A DNA stretch of 40,225 nucleotides from assembly GCA_964418645.1 (NCBI GenBank), contig CAYQME010000018.1, positions 1 through 40,225 on the forward strand. The letters run 5' to 3'. The position numbers were made by a program, and so were the translations under genes. Each line of letters opens with the position of its first letter. The stretch's first letter is position 1. The notes beneath the pieces were generated by a model that searched no databases, was not told the origin of the DNA, and was given only the letters and a program-made list of their open reading frames with translations. Source of the stretch: JAADHG01 sp964418645 (GTDB taxonomy: Bacteria; Bacteroidota; Bacteroidia; Flavobacteriales; Flavobacteriaceae). Below are positions 15,709 to 24,772 of the stretch, one piece after another.

Positions 15709-17037
15709 ATGAATTTTAAAAACTTTTGCCTTTCCTTAATACTAATTGTTTTATTGTTGTCTTGCACAACAAAACAAATTTATAACAATCCACTTATTAT
15801 TAAAGGAGGAACTATTATAGATGTTTCTAATAACGGAACATCGTCAAACGACCTCGCTAATAAGGCTATTATTATTAAAGCAGACACCATTTTTAAAATT
15901 GTAGAAGCAAATGCTATTTCTGATAAACAAGAACATGTCATTGATGCCACAGGAAAATATATTTTACCAGGTTTAACTGATGGTTTTGCTGTAATAAACA
16001 ATTAAATTATGCCAATGTTTTTTTATATATGGGAATTACTGATGTTATTGGTGTAGAAAGTTTTAGACGTGGAAAATTTTATCACAATGCTAATCCATCT
16101 TCAAATGTGCATATGCTAGAATCTGTTGGTGATATACCTCTTACAAATCAACAACTTTTAGATAGCATCCATAAGTTATACAGCAATGGAATTGAAGTTT
16201 TATTAATGATTGTACAAACTCACTCCTAAACAACTGGATTTAGCACATAATGAAGCCAAAAAATTAGGTATGGGAACTATAGGTGAACTCGGATTTACAT
16301 CGTATAAAAAAGGCATGGATTTAGGTGTTGATGCTTTTGTACATACCACTCGTTATTCTTTAGATATTGCTCCAGATTCCATAGCAATAAAAGTAGCTAA
16401 ACAACCTTTTAGTAATGATTTTGGAAGCTCGAAATGACGTTATTATCAATACTTAACAAACTTAAAGGAAAATGATGAAGCTTTATTGCAACATGCCAAA
16501 AACTTAGGAAATTCAAACTCATACATCATGCCAACTTTTGGCTTGTTGTATATAGATATGCCTTTTAGTAAAAACCCTTGGGACGAAAAAGTAGCAGCAA
16601 TAATTGAAAGCAGCAATGTTTATCGTCCAGCAGATAAAATAACAGGAAAACACAACTATCCGCCAGAAGAATTAGCAGCGTATCAAAAATTAGGGTTTAA
16701 TGAACTCATGATTGAGAAAACTTATTACGAAAATGGAGCACATTATATTTCTGGAAGTGGTACTGATGTTTGGGGCACGATGCCTGGAATTTCGCTTCAT
16801 CAAGAACTAGAAGTACTATCTCTAACGGGATTAACAAACAGAGAAGTATTGGCAACTTCTACTTCTAACTTTAATGATGCGTTTGGTTTAAAATTTGGAA
16901 AACTAGAATCTGGTTTTAAAGCCAATATTTTAATTCTTGATAAAAATCCTTTAGATGATATTAAGAATTTAAAAGGTAAAAAAACAGTAATTCTTAATGG
17001 TAAACTAATTGATATTGAAGCCTTACTTAATCTCTAA
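15709..17037 (+). pseudogene. Amidohydrolase-family lipoprotein, inactivated
   Basis: Joined over three breaks, the frames give a 440-residue amidohydrolase-like protein with a lipoprotein signal (IVLLLSCTTK, lipobox LLSC). Part 1 ends ILPGLTDGFAVINN and stops at 16005. Part 2 continues YANVFLYMGITDVIGV after a one-base loss near 16003. Part 3 (KLTPKQLDLAHNEAKKLGMG) follows a one-base gain near 16207. A TGA at 16435-16437 stands where SSK-x-RYYQYL expects tryptophan, so TGG to TGA is likely. The rest is intact to 17037, including GSGTDVWGTMPGISLHQEL and LESGFKANILILDKNP. The usual metal motif HxH after PGL is DGFA here. Decay is thus multiple and not one sequencing slip. Confidence 0.85.
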
Positions 17038-17611
17038 CCTTACCACTAAACACACTCGCTTTAGAATTATAAGGGTTTCCTGAAGCACGCCTAAGTAATA
17101 CCACTTGACCACAATGCCACACAGCATCTTCAATAGGTCCATTTAATTGATTCCAAAATGGAAACTCAGAAGTATTCTCACCACGTTTAAATATAATTTT
17201 GAATTCCGATATATCATCACTTTCTCGTAAAATATCAGCTGCTGTCTTAATATATTCTAGGGTTTTTTTTCGTTTTTCAGCAAATGTCAATGCTTCATCT
17301 TGACTGCCTCCATTAGGTTGTTTTAAAGTAGAATTTACAATAACTCTGCACAAACCATATATATGATCAATAGTTTCTCCAGTAGTTCTACTATCTTCGC
17401 TTGGTTTATAAAACAAATCCTCAGCACGTAATCCTTCAGTTGCCCAATAATATCTAAAACCTAAACCGTCAACCATTCTAGCAGCAACAGTACCTGCTGT
17501 ATAGGTTTTGGAATATTCAGGCAATTCATAATAGGGAAGTTCTTTGTCTTGGGCTGGAGATAGATTCATTACACTAAGTGTAACTAACAGTACTACAAAT
17601 TTAGTTTTCAT
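17027..17611 (-). CDS. Exported DinB-superfamily protein
   Basis: A 194-residue protein with a signal peptide (KFVVLLVTLSVMNLSPAQ, cut after about residue 20). The mature part has a DinB-like four-helix layout: TVAARMVDGLGFRYYWATEGLRAEDLFYKP, GETIDHIYGLCRVIV and EDAVWHCGQVVLLRRASGNP. The histidines in ETIDHIYG and AVWHCGQ are in the places of the DinB metal ligands. Most DinB-like proteins are cytoplasmic thiol-dependent enzymes (bacillithiol or mycothiol types), so the signal peptide is notable. Its 3' end overlaps the amidohydrolase pseudogene by 11 bases. Reaction unknown. Confidence 0.75.
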   Translation of the reverse strand: MKTKFVVLLVTLSVMNLSPAQDKELPYYELPEYSKTYTAGTVAARMVDGLGFRYYWATEGLRAEDLFYKPSEDSRTTGETIDHIYGLCRVIVNSTLKQPNGGSQDEALTFAEKRKKTLEYIKTAADILRESDDISEFKIIFKRGENTSEFPFWNQLNGPIEDAVWHCGQVVLLRRASGNPYNSKASVFSGKVRD

Positions 17612-17673
17612 GGTTTTAGTAAATAAATTAATCGTTTAAAGTTATTAATAATAACTCCATCTAAAAACAACAT

Positions 17674-19194
17674 TTAAGATTTAATGGATTTAATATATTC
17701 CGAAGGTGTTTGTGAAAGATGTCTCTTAAAAGATTTATTAAAGGTCACTTTATTGTTGAAACCAACCTTGTAAGCAACCTCAATAATTGTTAAATTATCT
17801 TGATCATTATTATTGAAAATTTTTACAGCATCTTCAATTCTATACTTATTAATCAATTCAAAGAAATTTAAACCAAAATGTTCGTTGATAACTTGGGATG
17901 TATTATGTCTAGAAGTTTCAAGTTTTTCAGATAATATTTGAAGACTAATATTATTTTCTCTATGGACTTTATCTTTATCTAAAAGCATTAACAATTCATC
18001 TCTTAACTCTTCTGAATATGATGGTGTTAAGCTAGAAGTCTTGTATTTAAAAATGTTAATTGGATCAACCAATTTCACTTCACCCTTAAAAATCTCTGGC
18101 TGTACATAGGTTATATACGCTACATAAAATACTAATCCCACCATTGCTAAAATTTGAAGATGAAAAAAAGCTGGGGTATCAAAAACGCCAGATGTTGTTG
18201 CAATAAAAAACACATAAGCAATTATATATATACAATAAATGGCAATAATATTTCTTTGCCATATTAGTTTTCTACTCTTTAGGCTACTTTTATTTTTAGC
18301 TTCATAATACATTTTCATCGTTAAAATCGCATAAATCACTAACGATATTATTTTTACCACCATTATATAATTTGCTTCTGATAACAAAATATCTTCTTGA
18401 TCAAATAAAATAACAAACTTCTCTTTTGCAGATAATGTATAAAAAGGAAAAATAAATACTAATAAAATTAGTGCTGGCAAGAGGTGTAAACTATTTATCC
18501 ATTTTAGTTTATAATCTGTAACAGTAATTTTAAAATAGAAATAAATTAATGGCCCATAGAACAAAGTGAACGCTGTAGACATTAGTAATGTATGAGGAAA
18601 ATAATAATGGTAATTAATAAGATAAAGACTCAAATGAATAATAAATATGGAATTAAACAACACAAAAAGACCTATTAAAAATGTACTCTTTCTATGTATT
18701 CCTCTTTTAAGATTCAATAGCACACCAATAAATAATCCTAAAAACCCAGCAAATAAATAAAATAATGAGAGAAAATTAAAATGTGTACCATATCTATTCT
18801 TAAAATTTAAATATAAATCTGTGTCTTTAATATTATAAAAAAAATGGTCATTAATTATGGATAAATCAGCAGTTAATCTTATATATTCTTCAGCATAAAA
18901 AACTGCCTTATCTGCTTTAACACTATCAGTATAAATCTTAGCAAGTTGCCTATACTCTTCGCTCAATTCTTCTTGGGTTTTATTTTGCTTATTTAAATCT
19001 TGCTTGAGTTTTAGAAAATGATTAGTAACATATTTGTATATCGGTGAATTGTTATTATTTAATATATTATTTCCTTCAGGTATAGAAACATTCTTATATG
19101 CAAAAGTCGCATTAACAGAAATAGTAAATAGGATTATGCATAAAATATAAAAGCGGTTAACTATAATATATTTTAGAATTCGTTTTTTCACCAA
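17674..19194 (-). CDS. Membrane-anchored AraC-family transcriptional regulator
   Basis: A 506-residue protein. A signal anchor (FYILCIILFTISVNATFAY) is followed by an external helical stretch with one TPR-like unit (SEEYRQLAKIYTDSVKADKAVFYAEEYIRL). About seven membrane helices come next (about 140-380), then a C-terminal AraC/XylS double HTH (about 400-506: SLQILSEKLETSRHNTSQVINEHFG and TIIEVAYKVGFNNKVTFNKSFKRHLSQTPSEYIKS). It would sense an outside or membrane signal and bind DNA from the membrane. The start is TTG 19194 or GTG 19191; no ATG is near. A TTG-N18-TACCTTTG promoter precedes it. Its targets are unknown; the adjacent DinB and M28 genes are candidates. Confidence 0.88.
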   Translation of the reverse strand: MVKKRILKYIIVNRFYILCIILFTISVNATFAYKNVSIPEGNNILNNNNSPIYKYVTNHFLKLKQDLNKQNKTQEELSEEYRQLAKIYTDSVKADKAVFYAEEYIRLTADLSIINDHFFYNIKDTDLYLNFKNRYGTHFNFLSLFYLFAGFLGLFIGVLLNLKRGIHRKSTFLIGLFVLFNSIFIIHLSLYLINYHYYFPHTLLMSTAFTLFYGPLIYFYFKITVTDYKLKWINSLHLLPALILLVFIFPFYTLSAKEKFVILFDQEDILLSEANYIMVVKIISLVIYAILTMKMYYEAKNKSSLKSRKLIWQRNIIAIYCIYIIAYVFFIATTSGVFDTPAFFHLQILAMVGLVFYVAYITYVQPEIFKGEVKLVDPINIFKYKTSSLTPSYSEELRDELLMLLDKDKVHRENNISLQILSEKLETSRHNTSQVINEHFGLNFFELINKYRIEDAVKIFNNNDQDNLTIIEVAYKVGFNNKVTFNKSFKRHLSQTPSEYIKSIKS

Positions 19195-19241
19195 AGAATA
19201 ATTTTATTTAAATATACTATATGTTATTATAAAATTATAGC

Positions 19242-19270
19242 CAAAGGTAAATTACGATAATATTTTACAA
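19242..19270 (-). promoter_or_regulatory. Flavobacterial promoter of the AraC-type regulator
   Basis: On the minus strand, TTG (19268-19270), 18 bases, then TACCTTTG (19242-19249). Both elements and their spacing fit the flavobacterial consensus TTG-N17-23-TAnnTTTG. The -7 element lies 47 bases before the start codon. This is one of the two most complete promoter matches found in the window. Confidence 0.65.
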
Positions 19271-19303
19271 GATTAAAGTCATTAAACCTATTAACTCTTA
19301 ATA

Positions 19304-20683
19304 TTAATTAGAGCTCGCACCATATTTATCAAACAAATAAACCAAAGCTGTCATAGCAGCAGCACCAAGTTCTAACTCGCGTTTATTAATAGCATCAAAA
19401 GTATCTGTGGAAGCGTGATGATAATCAAAATAACGTTGTGAATCTGGTCTTAAACCTGCTAAAACTGTTTTACTATTTTTAAGATGCCCTACATCCGATC
19501 CACTGCCTCCTCTATCAAAAAAATGAATTAAATAAGGCTCAAATAACGATGTCCAAGATAGTACTTGATTGAAATTTGTGTCACTTGCATCAAAAGAAAA
19601 TCCTCTTGGTGTAAATCCTCCCGAGTCACTTTCTAAAGCAAAAATATGATGCTCTCCCTTACGTTTTACTTCAGCAGCATATTTTTTTCCTCCTCTTGAA
19701 CCATTCTCTTCATTCATAAACAAAACAACTCTAATTGTTCTTTTAGGTTTTATTCCAATTTTTTTAAGTAATCTTAATACATCCATAGATTGTGTTATTC
19801 CTGCACCATCGTCGTGAGAACCATCTCCTAAATCCCAAGAATCCAAATGGCCTCCAACAACAATATATTCATTTGGAAATTCACTCCCTTTAATTTCTCC
19901 AATAACGTTGTAGGACAAAACATCCTTTAATTGTTTGCAGTTTTGCTTGAAATAAAACTTTAAATCTTTATTTAATTTCAAAAAGCTACTTAACAATTCT
20001 GCATCTTTGGTACTAATTGCAGCAGAAGGGATACGTTTGTTTAAAGGCGTGTCACCATAATTCATTGCTCCTGTGTGTGGGAAATCGTCTAATCGTAAAT
20101 TCATAGACCGAACTATTGTACCAACAGCTCCGTATTTTCCAGCTTCTTTTGCTCCAGATCCTCGCTGATCAACACTCCCTCCATAGGCTCTAAAAGTGTT
20201 CAATAAAGTAGCATCCATAGGGCGATTAAAAAACACAATTTTTCCTTCAATTTTTTCACGCCCAAGTGTTTTTAATTCTTCTAAGCTATGCACTTCTATT
20301 ATATTAGCCTTAACCCCTAATGCAGGAGTGGCTACTGAGCCTCCTAAAGCACATATATTTACATTTGTTGTTTCTCCAGGTTTAGTTTCAATAAAAGCAA
20401 ACTCTGGTGTCCCTCTTACCCACTTGGGCACCATTACAGGTTGCAGCCATACCTTATCCAATCCGATTTTTTTCAACTCTTCTTTAGTCCACTGCACAGC
20501 TCTTTCGGCATTTAAAGATCCTGTTAAGCGCCCTCCAATTTGATTTGATAAATAATTTAGCCACTCATAGCTTTGCCCGTTAGTTAAAGAAGTGTTGTAT
20601 ATTTTCTTTATTATTTCTGCATCTGTTTGGGGAAATGACAATACAGAAATAAATAGTGTACCTAAAAAAAGTATTTGCTTCAT
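19304..20683 (-). CDS. Exported M28-family zinc peptidase
   Basis: A 459-residue protein with a signal peptide (QILFLGTLFISVLSFPQ). The M28 fold shows GGHLDSWDLGDGSHDDGAG with metal ligand H279, supporting D281 and bridging aspartate D291 or D292, then NEENGSRGG with E325/E326, D353 in ALESDSGG, and the last histidine in FDYHHASTDTFD. These are the two-zinc aminopeptidase/carboxypeptidase residues, all present. A PA-type insert (about 125-240, VHSLEELKTLGREKIEGKIVFFNRP) is typical of exported M28 enzymes. It probably cleaves peptides in the periplasm or outside. It ends 109 bases before the AraC gene, which has its own promoter. Confidence 0.92.
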   Translation of the reverse strand: MKQILFLGTLFISVLSFPQTDAEIIKKIYNTSLTNGQSYEWLNYLSNQIGGRLTGSLNAERAVQWTKEELKKIGLDKVWLQPVMVPKWVRGTPEFAFIETKPGETTNVNICALGGSVATPALGVKANIIEVHSLEELKTLGREKIEGKIVFFNRPMDATLLNTFRAYGGSVDQRGSGAKEAGKYGAVGTIVRSMNLRLDDFPHTGAMNYGDTPLNKRIPSAAISTKDAELLSSFLKLNKDLKFYFKQNCKQLKDVLSYNVIGEIKGSEFPNEYIVVGGHLDSWDLGDGSHDDGAGITQSMDVLRLLKKIGIKPKRTIRVVLFMNEENGSRGGKKYAAEVKRKGEHHIFALESDSGGFTPRGFSFDASDTNFNQVLSWTSLFEPYLIHFFDRGGSGSDVGHLKNSKTVLAGLRPDSQRYFDYHHASTDTFDAINKRELELGAAAMTALVYLFDKYGASSN

Positions 20684-20891
20684 TTGTTGATGGTTTTTAA
20701 AGATTCTCTAAAGAGGCCTTTAGATATATTTTTTTAAGTTTTAAATATACAGTTTCTTAGAATTACTAGTCCAAAAAGAAATCATAAAAAAAATCTGATT
20801 TTTGCAAGATTTTATTCACTAGCTCACAAAAATTCATTTTAATTAGTAAGAATTACTTAATAAAGACGTTGCTCTTCCTAAAAACATCTCT

Positions 20892-21800
20892 TTATTCGTT
20901 ATTTAATTCTTGCTTGTATAATTCAAGGTTAGCCTTTATATCATCATCTAACTCTGGTTCTTTAATCTCGGTATATGTACAAAGAGTATCATACATAATT
21001 TTAGCTACTATATAGCGGGCTGTTGGTTTATCATCAGCAGGAATTGCAAACCAAGGCGCATATGGTTTTGATGTTCTATTAATAGCATCTTCATAGCAAA
21101 ATTGATATTTATCCCATAACTTGCGTTCTTTTAAATCATCCGGAGAAAATTTCCAATGTTTATTCTCTTTTTCTAGACGTCTTAATAATCTTTTCTTTTG
21201 TTCACCTTTTGAAAGGTTTAAATAGAATTTAAAAATAACGGTTCCGTTGTCAGCAATATGCTTTTCAAAATTATTTATTTGTTCAAACCGTGAGTCCCAA
21301 AATGCGTCATTTATGTCTGCTAAAGAACGTATTGATGGAATATTTTCACCTAAAATGTAATTAGGATGTACTCGTGTTACCAACACGTTTTCATAATGTG
21401 TTCTGTTAAAAACACCAAATTTTCCTCTTGATGGAAGTGCTATATAATGCCTCCAAATATAATCATGATTACGTTCTAAATCGGTAGGCACTTTAAAACT
21501 ATGCACTACAATCCCACTTGTATTAAAGTCTTTAAATACTTCTCTAATTAAACTGTCTTTTCCCGAAGTATCCATGCCTTGTAGACATACTAAAACAGCA
21601 TATTTACCATGTGCATAAATGGTATCTTGTAATTTACCCAGTTTTTTTCGAATTTTTCGTAATTCTTTTTCAATACTATCGCTGTCTGTTTTTAAATTAT
21701 ATACCGATGATGTGACTTTTAGGCTAATAGGTTGGGTTACTTTAAAGTCTTCAAGTAGAATTGTTTTCATGGAATTTGTTCTAAGATTAAATTTCTTCAT
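20892..21800 (-). CDS. ppk2: Polyphosphate kinase 2 family protein
   Basis: A 302-residue PPK2. CLQGMDTSGKDSLI is the Walker A loop (75-82), FNRTHYENVLVTRVHP (131-146) is the Walker B/lid region, and RLEKENKHWKFSPDDLKERKLWDKYQ, INRTSKPYAPWFAIPADDK follow. These match one-domain PPK2 enzymes that transfer phosphate between polyphosphate and nucleotides (class III-like, ADP or AMP as acceptor). ATG 21800 and ATG 21770 (MKTILLEDF) are both possible starts. It is a monocistronic gene by its spacing. The exact nucleotide acceptor cannot be told from the sequence alone. Confidence 0.9.
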   Translation of the reverse strand: MKKFNLRTNSMKTILLEDFKVTQPISLKVTSSVYNLKTDSDSIEKELRKIRKKLGKLQDTIYAHGKYAVLVCLQGMDTSGKDSLIREVFKDFNTSGIVVHSFKVPTDLERNHDYIWRHYIALPSRGKFGVFNRTHYENVLVTRVHPNYILGENIPSIRSLADINDAFWDSRFEQINNFEKHIADNGTVIFKFYLNLSKGEQKKRLLRRLEKENKHWKFSPDDLKERKLWDKYQFCYEDAINRTSKPYAPWFAIPADDKPTARYIVAKIMYDTLCTYTEIKEPELDDDIKANLELYKQELNNE

Positions 21801-21896
21801 AAAGATAGTAAAACAATAAAATCTATAAAAAATATGCTGTTTTATGAATTTTTACTACCTTAGTTATACCTACTTAACATATAAACCCCAAAAGCC

Positions 21897-22625
21897 ATGA
21901 AAAAAAACTACTTATTTTTCTTGATTATTACCGTGTACATACAATCATTTGCACAGACTAGTTGTGAAGATGCACATTCTGATGTTATCTATGCTTATTC
22001 GCATGTGAAATCAGCTTACAACTCCAATAATATTACACATTTAAAGTATTACTCTAAAAGATCATTGGATGCCTTCAATCGTGCTAAAAAGAAGTTAAAT
22101 TATTGTAAATGTGAAGCATCATATAATTATGCTTATGATGCTTATGAATTGCTGAATAAAGTCTCAAACTCTGAAACTTTTGAAGATGGTCGTTTTTATG
22201 TAAAAAGAGCAAGAGATATTGCCAAAAAGGTTATAAATGAGCTCGAATTATGCACACAATTAAGCATTGAAGACGAAGCATTAGCTGAACTAGAAAACGA
22301 GCAATTTAAGTTGAAGCAACAACAAATTGAGTTGAATCTTAAGGAAGAACAAATTAAATTAAAATTAGCTGAAAAAGAAGTCAAAGAATTACACCTGAAA
22401 AAAGAGCAACTCATACAGAAAAACGAACTTGCCATATTAGCTAATGTTAGAACATTTAATGATATGCTTATGGCTTGTGAATGTGGTACAGAAATCTCTG
22501 AAATTAAACGTAACAAAGAGGTTTTTCTATCTAAGAATTTGGACGAAATTAAAGCAAACTACTTAACAATTATTAAAAATATGACGACTAATTACTTACA
22601 AAAATTAAGTGCATGCGATAACTAA
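21897..22625 (+). CDS. Exported coiled-coil protein of unknown function
   Basis: A 242-residue protein with a signal peptide (NYLFFLIITVYIQSFAQ, cut near residue 20). The mature part begins TSCEDAHSDVIYAYSHVKSAYNSNN and contains six cysteines: C23, CKC, and others in ELC, ACEC and SAC. A long heptad-like charged helix follows (EALAELENEQFKLKQQ to LHLKKEQLIQKNEL, about 125-180). The spacing of the cysteines suggests disulfides after export. No family is recognised. It is divergent from PPK2 and is followed by the REP-bearing terminator region. Confidence 0.75.
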   Translation: MKKNYLFFLIITVYIQSFAQTSCEDAHSDVIYAYSHVKSAYNSNNITHLKYYSKRSLDAFNRAKKKLNYCKCEASYNYAYDAYELLNKVSNSETFEDGRFYVKRARDIAKKVINELELCTQLSIEDEALAELENEQFKLKQQQIELNLKEEQIKLKLAEKEVKELHLKKEQLIQKNELAILANVRTFNDMLMACECGTEISEIKRNKEVFLSKNLDEIKANYLTIIKNMTTNYLQKLSACDN

Positions 22626-22647
22626 TAAACTATAACTTATCTTAAAT

Positions 22648-22770
22648 AAAGACTGTCTGAAAAATATTTTGGGTTGTCATTCTGGACTTGTTTCAGAATC
22701 TTGTTAATGGATCCTGAACTAAATTCAGGTTGACAGCTTAGTTGTTATTTCCTTTTCAGGCAGGCTTTTT
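22648..22770. terminator. Terminator-like long inverted repeat with an insert in its loop
   Basis: The arms AAAGACTGTCTGAAAA (22648-22663) and TTTTCAGGCAGGCTTTT (22753-22769) are inverted copies with two differences in the core. Each ends in the A- or T-run that a bidirectional terminator needs. They lie between the convergent coiled-coil gene and the sigma-54 activator, and the right arm reaches the stop codon of the latter. The loop is about 90 bases and holds a separate REP-like palindrome, so the hairpin may work less well than its short form. Confidence 0.5.
22675..22735. repeat. REP-like imperfect palindrome (TGTCATTCTG ... GGTTGACA)
   Basis: A 61-base imperfect inverted repeat bounded by TGTCA and TGACA. 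The inner arms are GGACTTGTTTCAGAATC and GATCCTGAACTAAATTCAGG. It resembles the dispersed palindromes with TGTCATTCTGA ends that I know from intergenic regions of Bacteroidota genomes. Only one copy is in this window, so its repeated nature is inferred from that likeness. Confidence 0.55.
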
Positions 22771-23932
22771 ATTTACTTGCAAACATTTTAACGTCACTTT
22801 GGCTGACTTCTGTTTCTCCTAAAATTATGAGTCGTTCAATTACATTTCGCAATTCTCGTATATTTCCTGTCCAATCGTATTCTTGCAATAATTTTATAGC
22901 TGCTTTTGAAAACGTTTTCTTTACTGTACCTTGTTCATCAGCTATTTTTTTAGAGAAATAATCTATTAAAATCGGAATATCATTACGCCTATCATTTAAA
23001 GCAGGTACTTTTATTAAAATAACGGCTAATCGATGGTACAAATCTTCACGAAATCTACCTTCTTCTATCTCATTTTTTAGATTTTTGTTAGTCGCAGCAA
23101 CCACACGAACATCTACTTTAATATCTCTATCATTACCTACACGTTGTATTTTATTTTCTTGTAAAGCTCTCAAAACTTTTGCCTGTGCAGATAAGCTCAT
23201 ATCTCCTATTTCGTCCAAGAAAATAGTCCCTCCATTAGCCGCTTCAAATTTTCCAGCTCTATCTTTTACTGCTCCAGTAAAAGCGCCTTTAATATGGCCA
23301 AATAGTTCACTCTCAATTAATTCTGATGGAATTGCAGCACAATTCACTTCAATTAATGGCCCTTTTGATCGTTCACTTTTTTGATGTAACCAGTGCGCTA
23401 CCAACTCTTTACCTGTTCCATTTGGCCCAATAATTAAAACTCTAGCATCGGTTGGAGCCACTTTTTCTATCATGTCCTTGATGTGAGAAATAGCCTTACT
23501 TTCTCCAATCATTTCATAATTTTTGCCTACTTTTTTCTTTAACAATTTGTTTTCTACAACAAGTTCTTTACGATCAAGCGCATTACGAACAGTATTTAAC
23601 AAACGATTTAAATCTGGAGGTTTTGATATATAATCAAAAGCCCCTAAACGCATAGTATTTACAGCAGTATCTAAATCGCCATGACCAGAAATCATGACTA
23701 CTGGAATTTCAGGTTTAATTTTTTTAATAGCTTCTAATACCTCAACACCGTCCATTTTTGGCATCTTAATATCACAAAGTACTAAATCAAAATCATCTTT
23801 TTTTATTTTTTCGATACCAATTAAACCATCTTCAGCTTCATCAACTTGGTAGGTATCACTTTCTTCTGAGAGTATTTTGGTTAATACTCTTCTTATAGCA
23901 GCTTCGTCTTCAATTACTAATATATTTGGCAT
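22769..23932 (-). CDS. Sigma-54-dependent response regulator (NtrC-type), no C-terminal HTH
   Basis: A 387-residue protein. The receiver domain (1-120) has VLCDIKMPKMDG with phospho-acceptor D54. The sigma-54 AAA+ domain has Walker A GPNGTGKE (169-176), GAFTGA (216-221, the sigma-54 contact loop), FLDEIGDMS and an R-finger region. It ends ETEVSQSDVKMFASK right after the AAA+ lid, with no Fis-type DNA-binding domain. Short activators like this are common in Bacteroidota as far as I know, and they may act from solution or by partner proteins. It is the last gene of the ABC-MscS group, 12 bases after mscS. No histidine kinase is present nearby. Confidence 0.92.
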   Translation of the reverse strand: MPNILVIEDEAAIRRVLTKILSEESDTYQVDEAEDGLIGIEKIKKDDFDLVLCDIKMPKMDGVEVLEAIKKIKPEIPVVMISGHGDLDTAVNTMRLGAFDYISKPPDLNRLLNTVRNALDRKELVVENKLLKKKVGKNYEMIGESKAISHIKDMIEKVAPTDARVLIIGPNGTGKELVAHWLHQKSERSKGPLIEVNCAAIPSELIESELFGHIKGAFTGAVKDRAGKFEAANGGTIFLDEIGDMSLSAQAKVLRALQENKIQRVGNDRDIKVDVRVVAATNKNLKNEIEEGRFREDLYHRLAVILIKVPALNDRRNDIPILIDYFSKKIADEQGTVKKTFSKAAIKLLQEYDWTGNIRELRNVIERLIILGETEVSQSDVKMFASK

Positions 23933-23944
23933 TTCTTTATTTTA

Positions 23945-24769
23945 TTATTTATTAAATAAATGTATGTCTCGCTGCGGAAACGGGATACTAATATTGTACT
24001 CTCTAAATACTTTGTCAATTTCAAACCTCATATCACTCTTAGGCATTGACGCTTGAAAACTATCATTCATCGTAAAAATTAATTTAAAATCTAAGGAACT
24101 ATCTCCAAAATTAGTAAACAATACTAAAGTGTCTGACTTTTTTATAACCGATGGATGATTGTTAGCGACTTGTAATAACAATTTTTTAACTAAAGCAACA
24201 TCACTACCATAAGCCACTCCAATTTGGATATTCTCTCTCGTTTCTGAACCATTTTCAGTCCAGTTATACAAGCTATTGGTTAAGTATAAATGATTAGGAA
24301 TAACTAGTACTTTATTATCTATGGTCACTGCTCTAGTGGTTCTTAAATTAATTTCTTCAACACGTCCAACTTTACCATCTAACTCAATAATATCTCCAAC
24401 GTGAACGGATTGATCTACCAAAATAAAAACACCAGAAATAATATCTTGAAATAGGGTTTGTAAGGCTAGACCAATACCAACTAATAGTGCTGCCGAAGCA
24501 GCAAAAATTGCAGTAACATTAACGCCCATATTATTAAAGGTCATTAATAATATAACCATATAAATAAACCACTCGCTATAAGAAAACAAAGACACAAACT
24601 TTGCTTTATCTTGCGGAGGTAATTTTCGTGTTAATACCCTTCTAAGTAATTTTAATAAAAATGAAGTTACAAATAAAACAATTATAACTACCAAAATTGT
24701 CTTTATAGTAATTTGAACTTCATTACTAAACTTAAAACTATAATTTAAAAAATCGGTTATCTTTTCCAT
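23945..24769 (-). CDS. MscS-family mechanosensitive channel
   Basis: A 274-residue small MscS-type channel. It has three membrane helices: TIKTILVVIIVLFVTSFLLKLL, WFIYMVILLMTFNNMG and the pore-lining AIFAASAALLVGIGLALQTLFQDIISGVFILVD with small-residue packing. These are followed by the MscS beta domain (VGDIIELDGKVGRVEEINLRTT, about 125-145) and the C-terminal alpha/beta domain (NIQIGVAYGSDVALVK). It would release solutes when the inner membrane is stretched. It starts three bases after the ABC permease stop and lies before the sigma-54 regulator, so all four genes are probably one unit. Confidence 0.93.
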   Translation of the reverse strand: MEKITDFLNYSFKFSNEVQITIKTILVVIIVLFVTSFLLKLLRRVLTRKLPPQDKAKFVSLFSYSEWFIYMVILLMTFNNMGVNVTAIFAASAALLVGIGLALQTLFQDIISGVFILVDQSVHVGDIIELDGKVGRVEEINLRTTRAVTIDNKVLVIPNHLYLTNSLYNWTENGSETRENIQIGVAYGSDVALVKKLLLQVANNHPSVIKKSDTLVLFTNFGDSSLDFKLIFTMNDSFQASMPKSDMRFEIDKVFREYNISIPFPQRDIHLFNK

Positions 24770-24772
24770 GCT

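Noticed and set aside
20708..20723. CTAAAG-AGGC-CTTTAG hairpin followed by T-run as a terminator
   Set aside because: It points in the plus direction where no gene ends, and lies in the leader of the minus-strand M28 gene; six pairs are weak.
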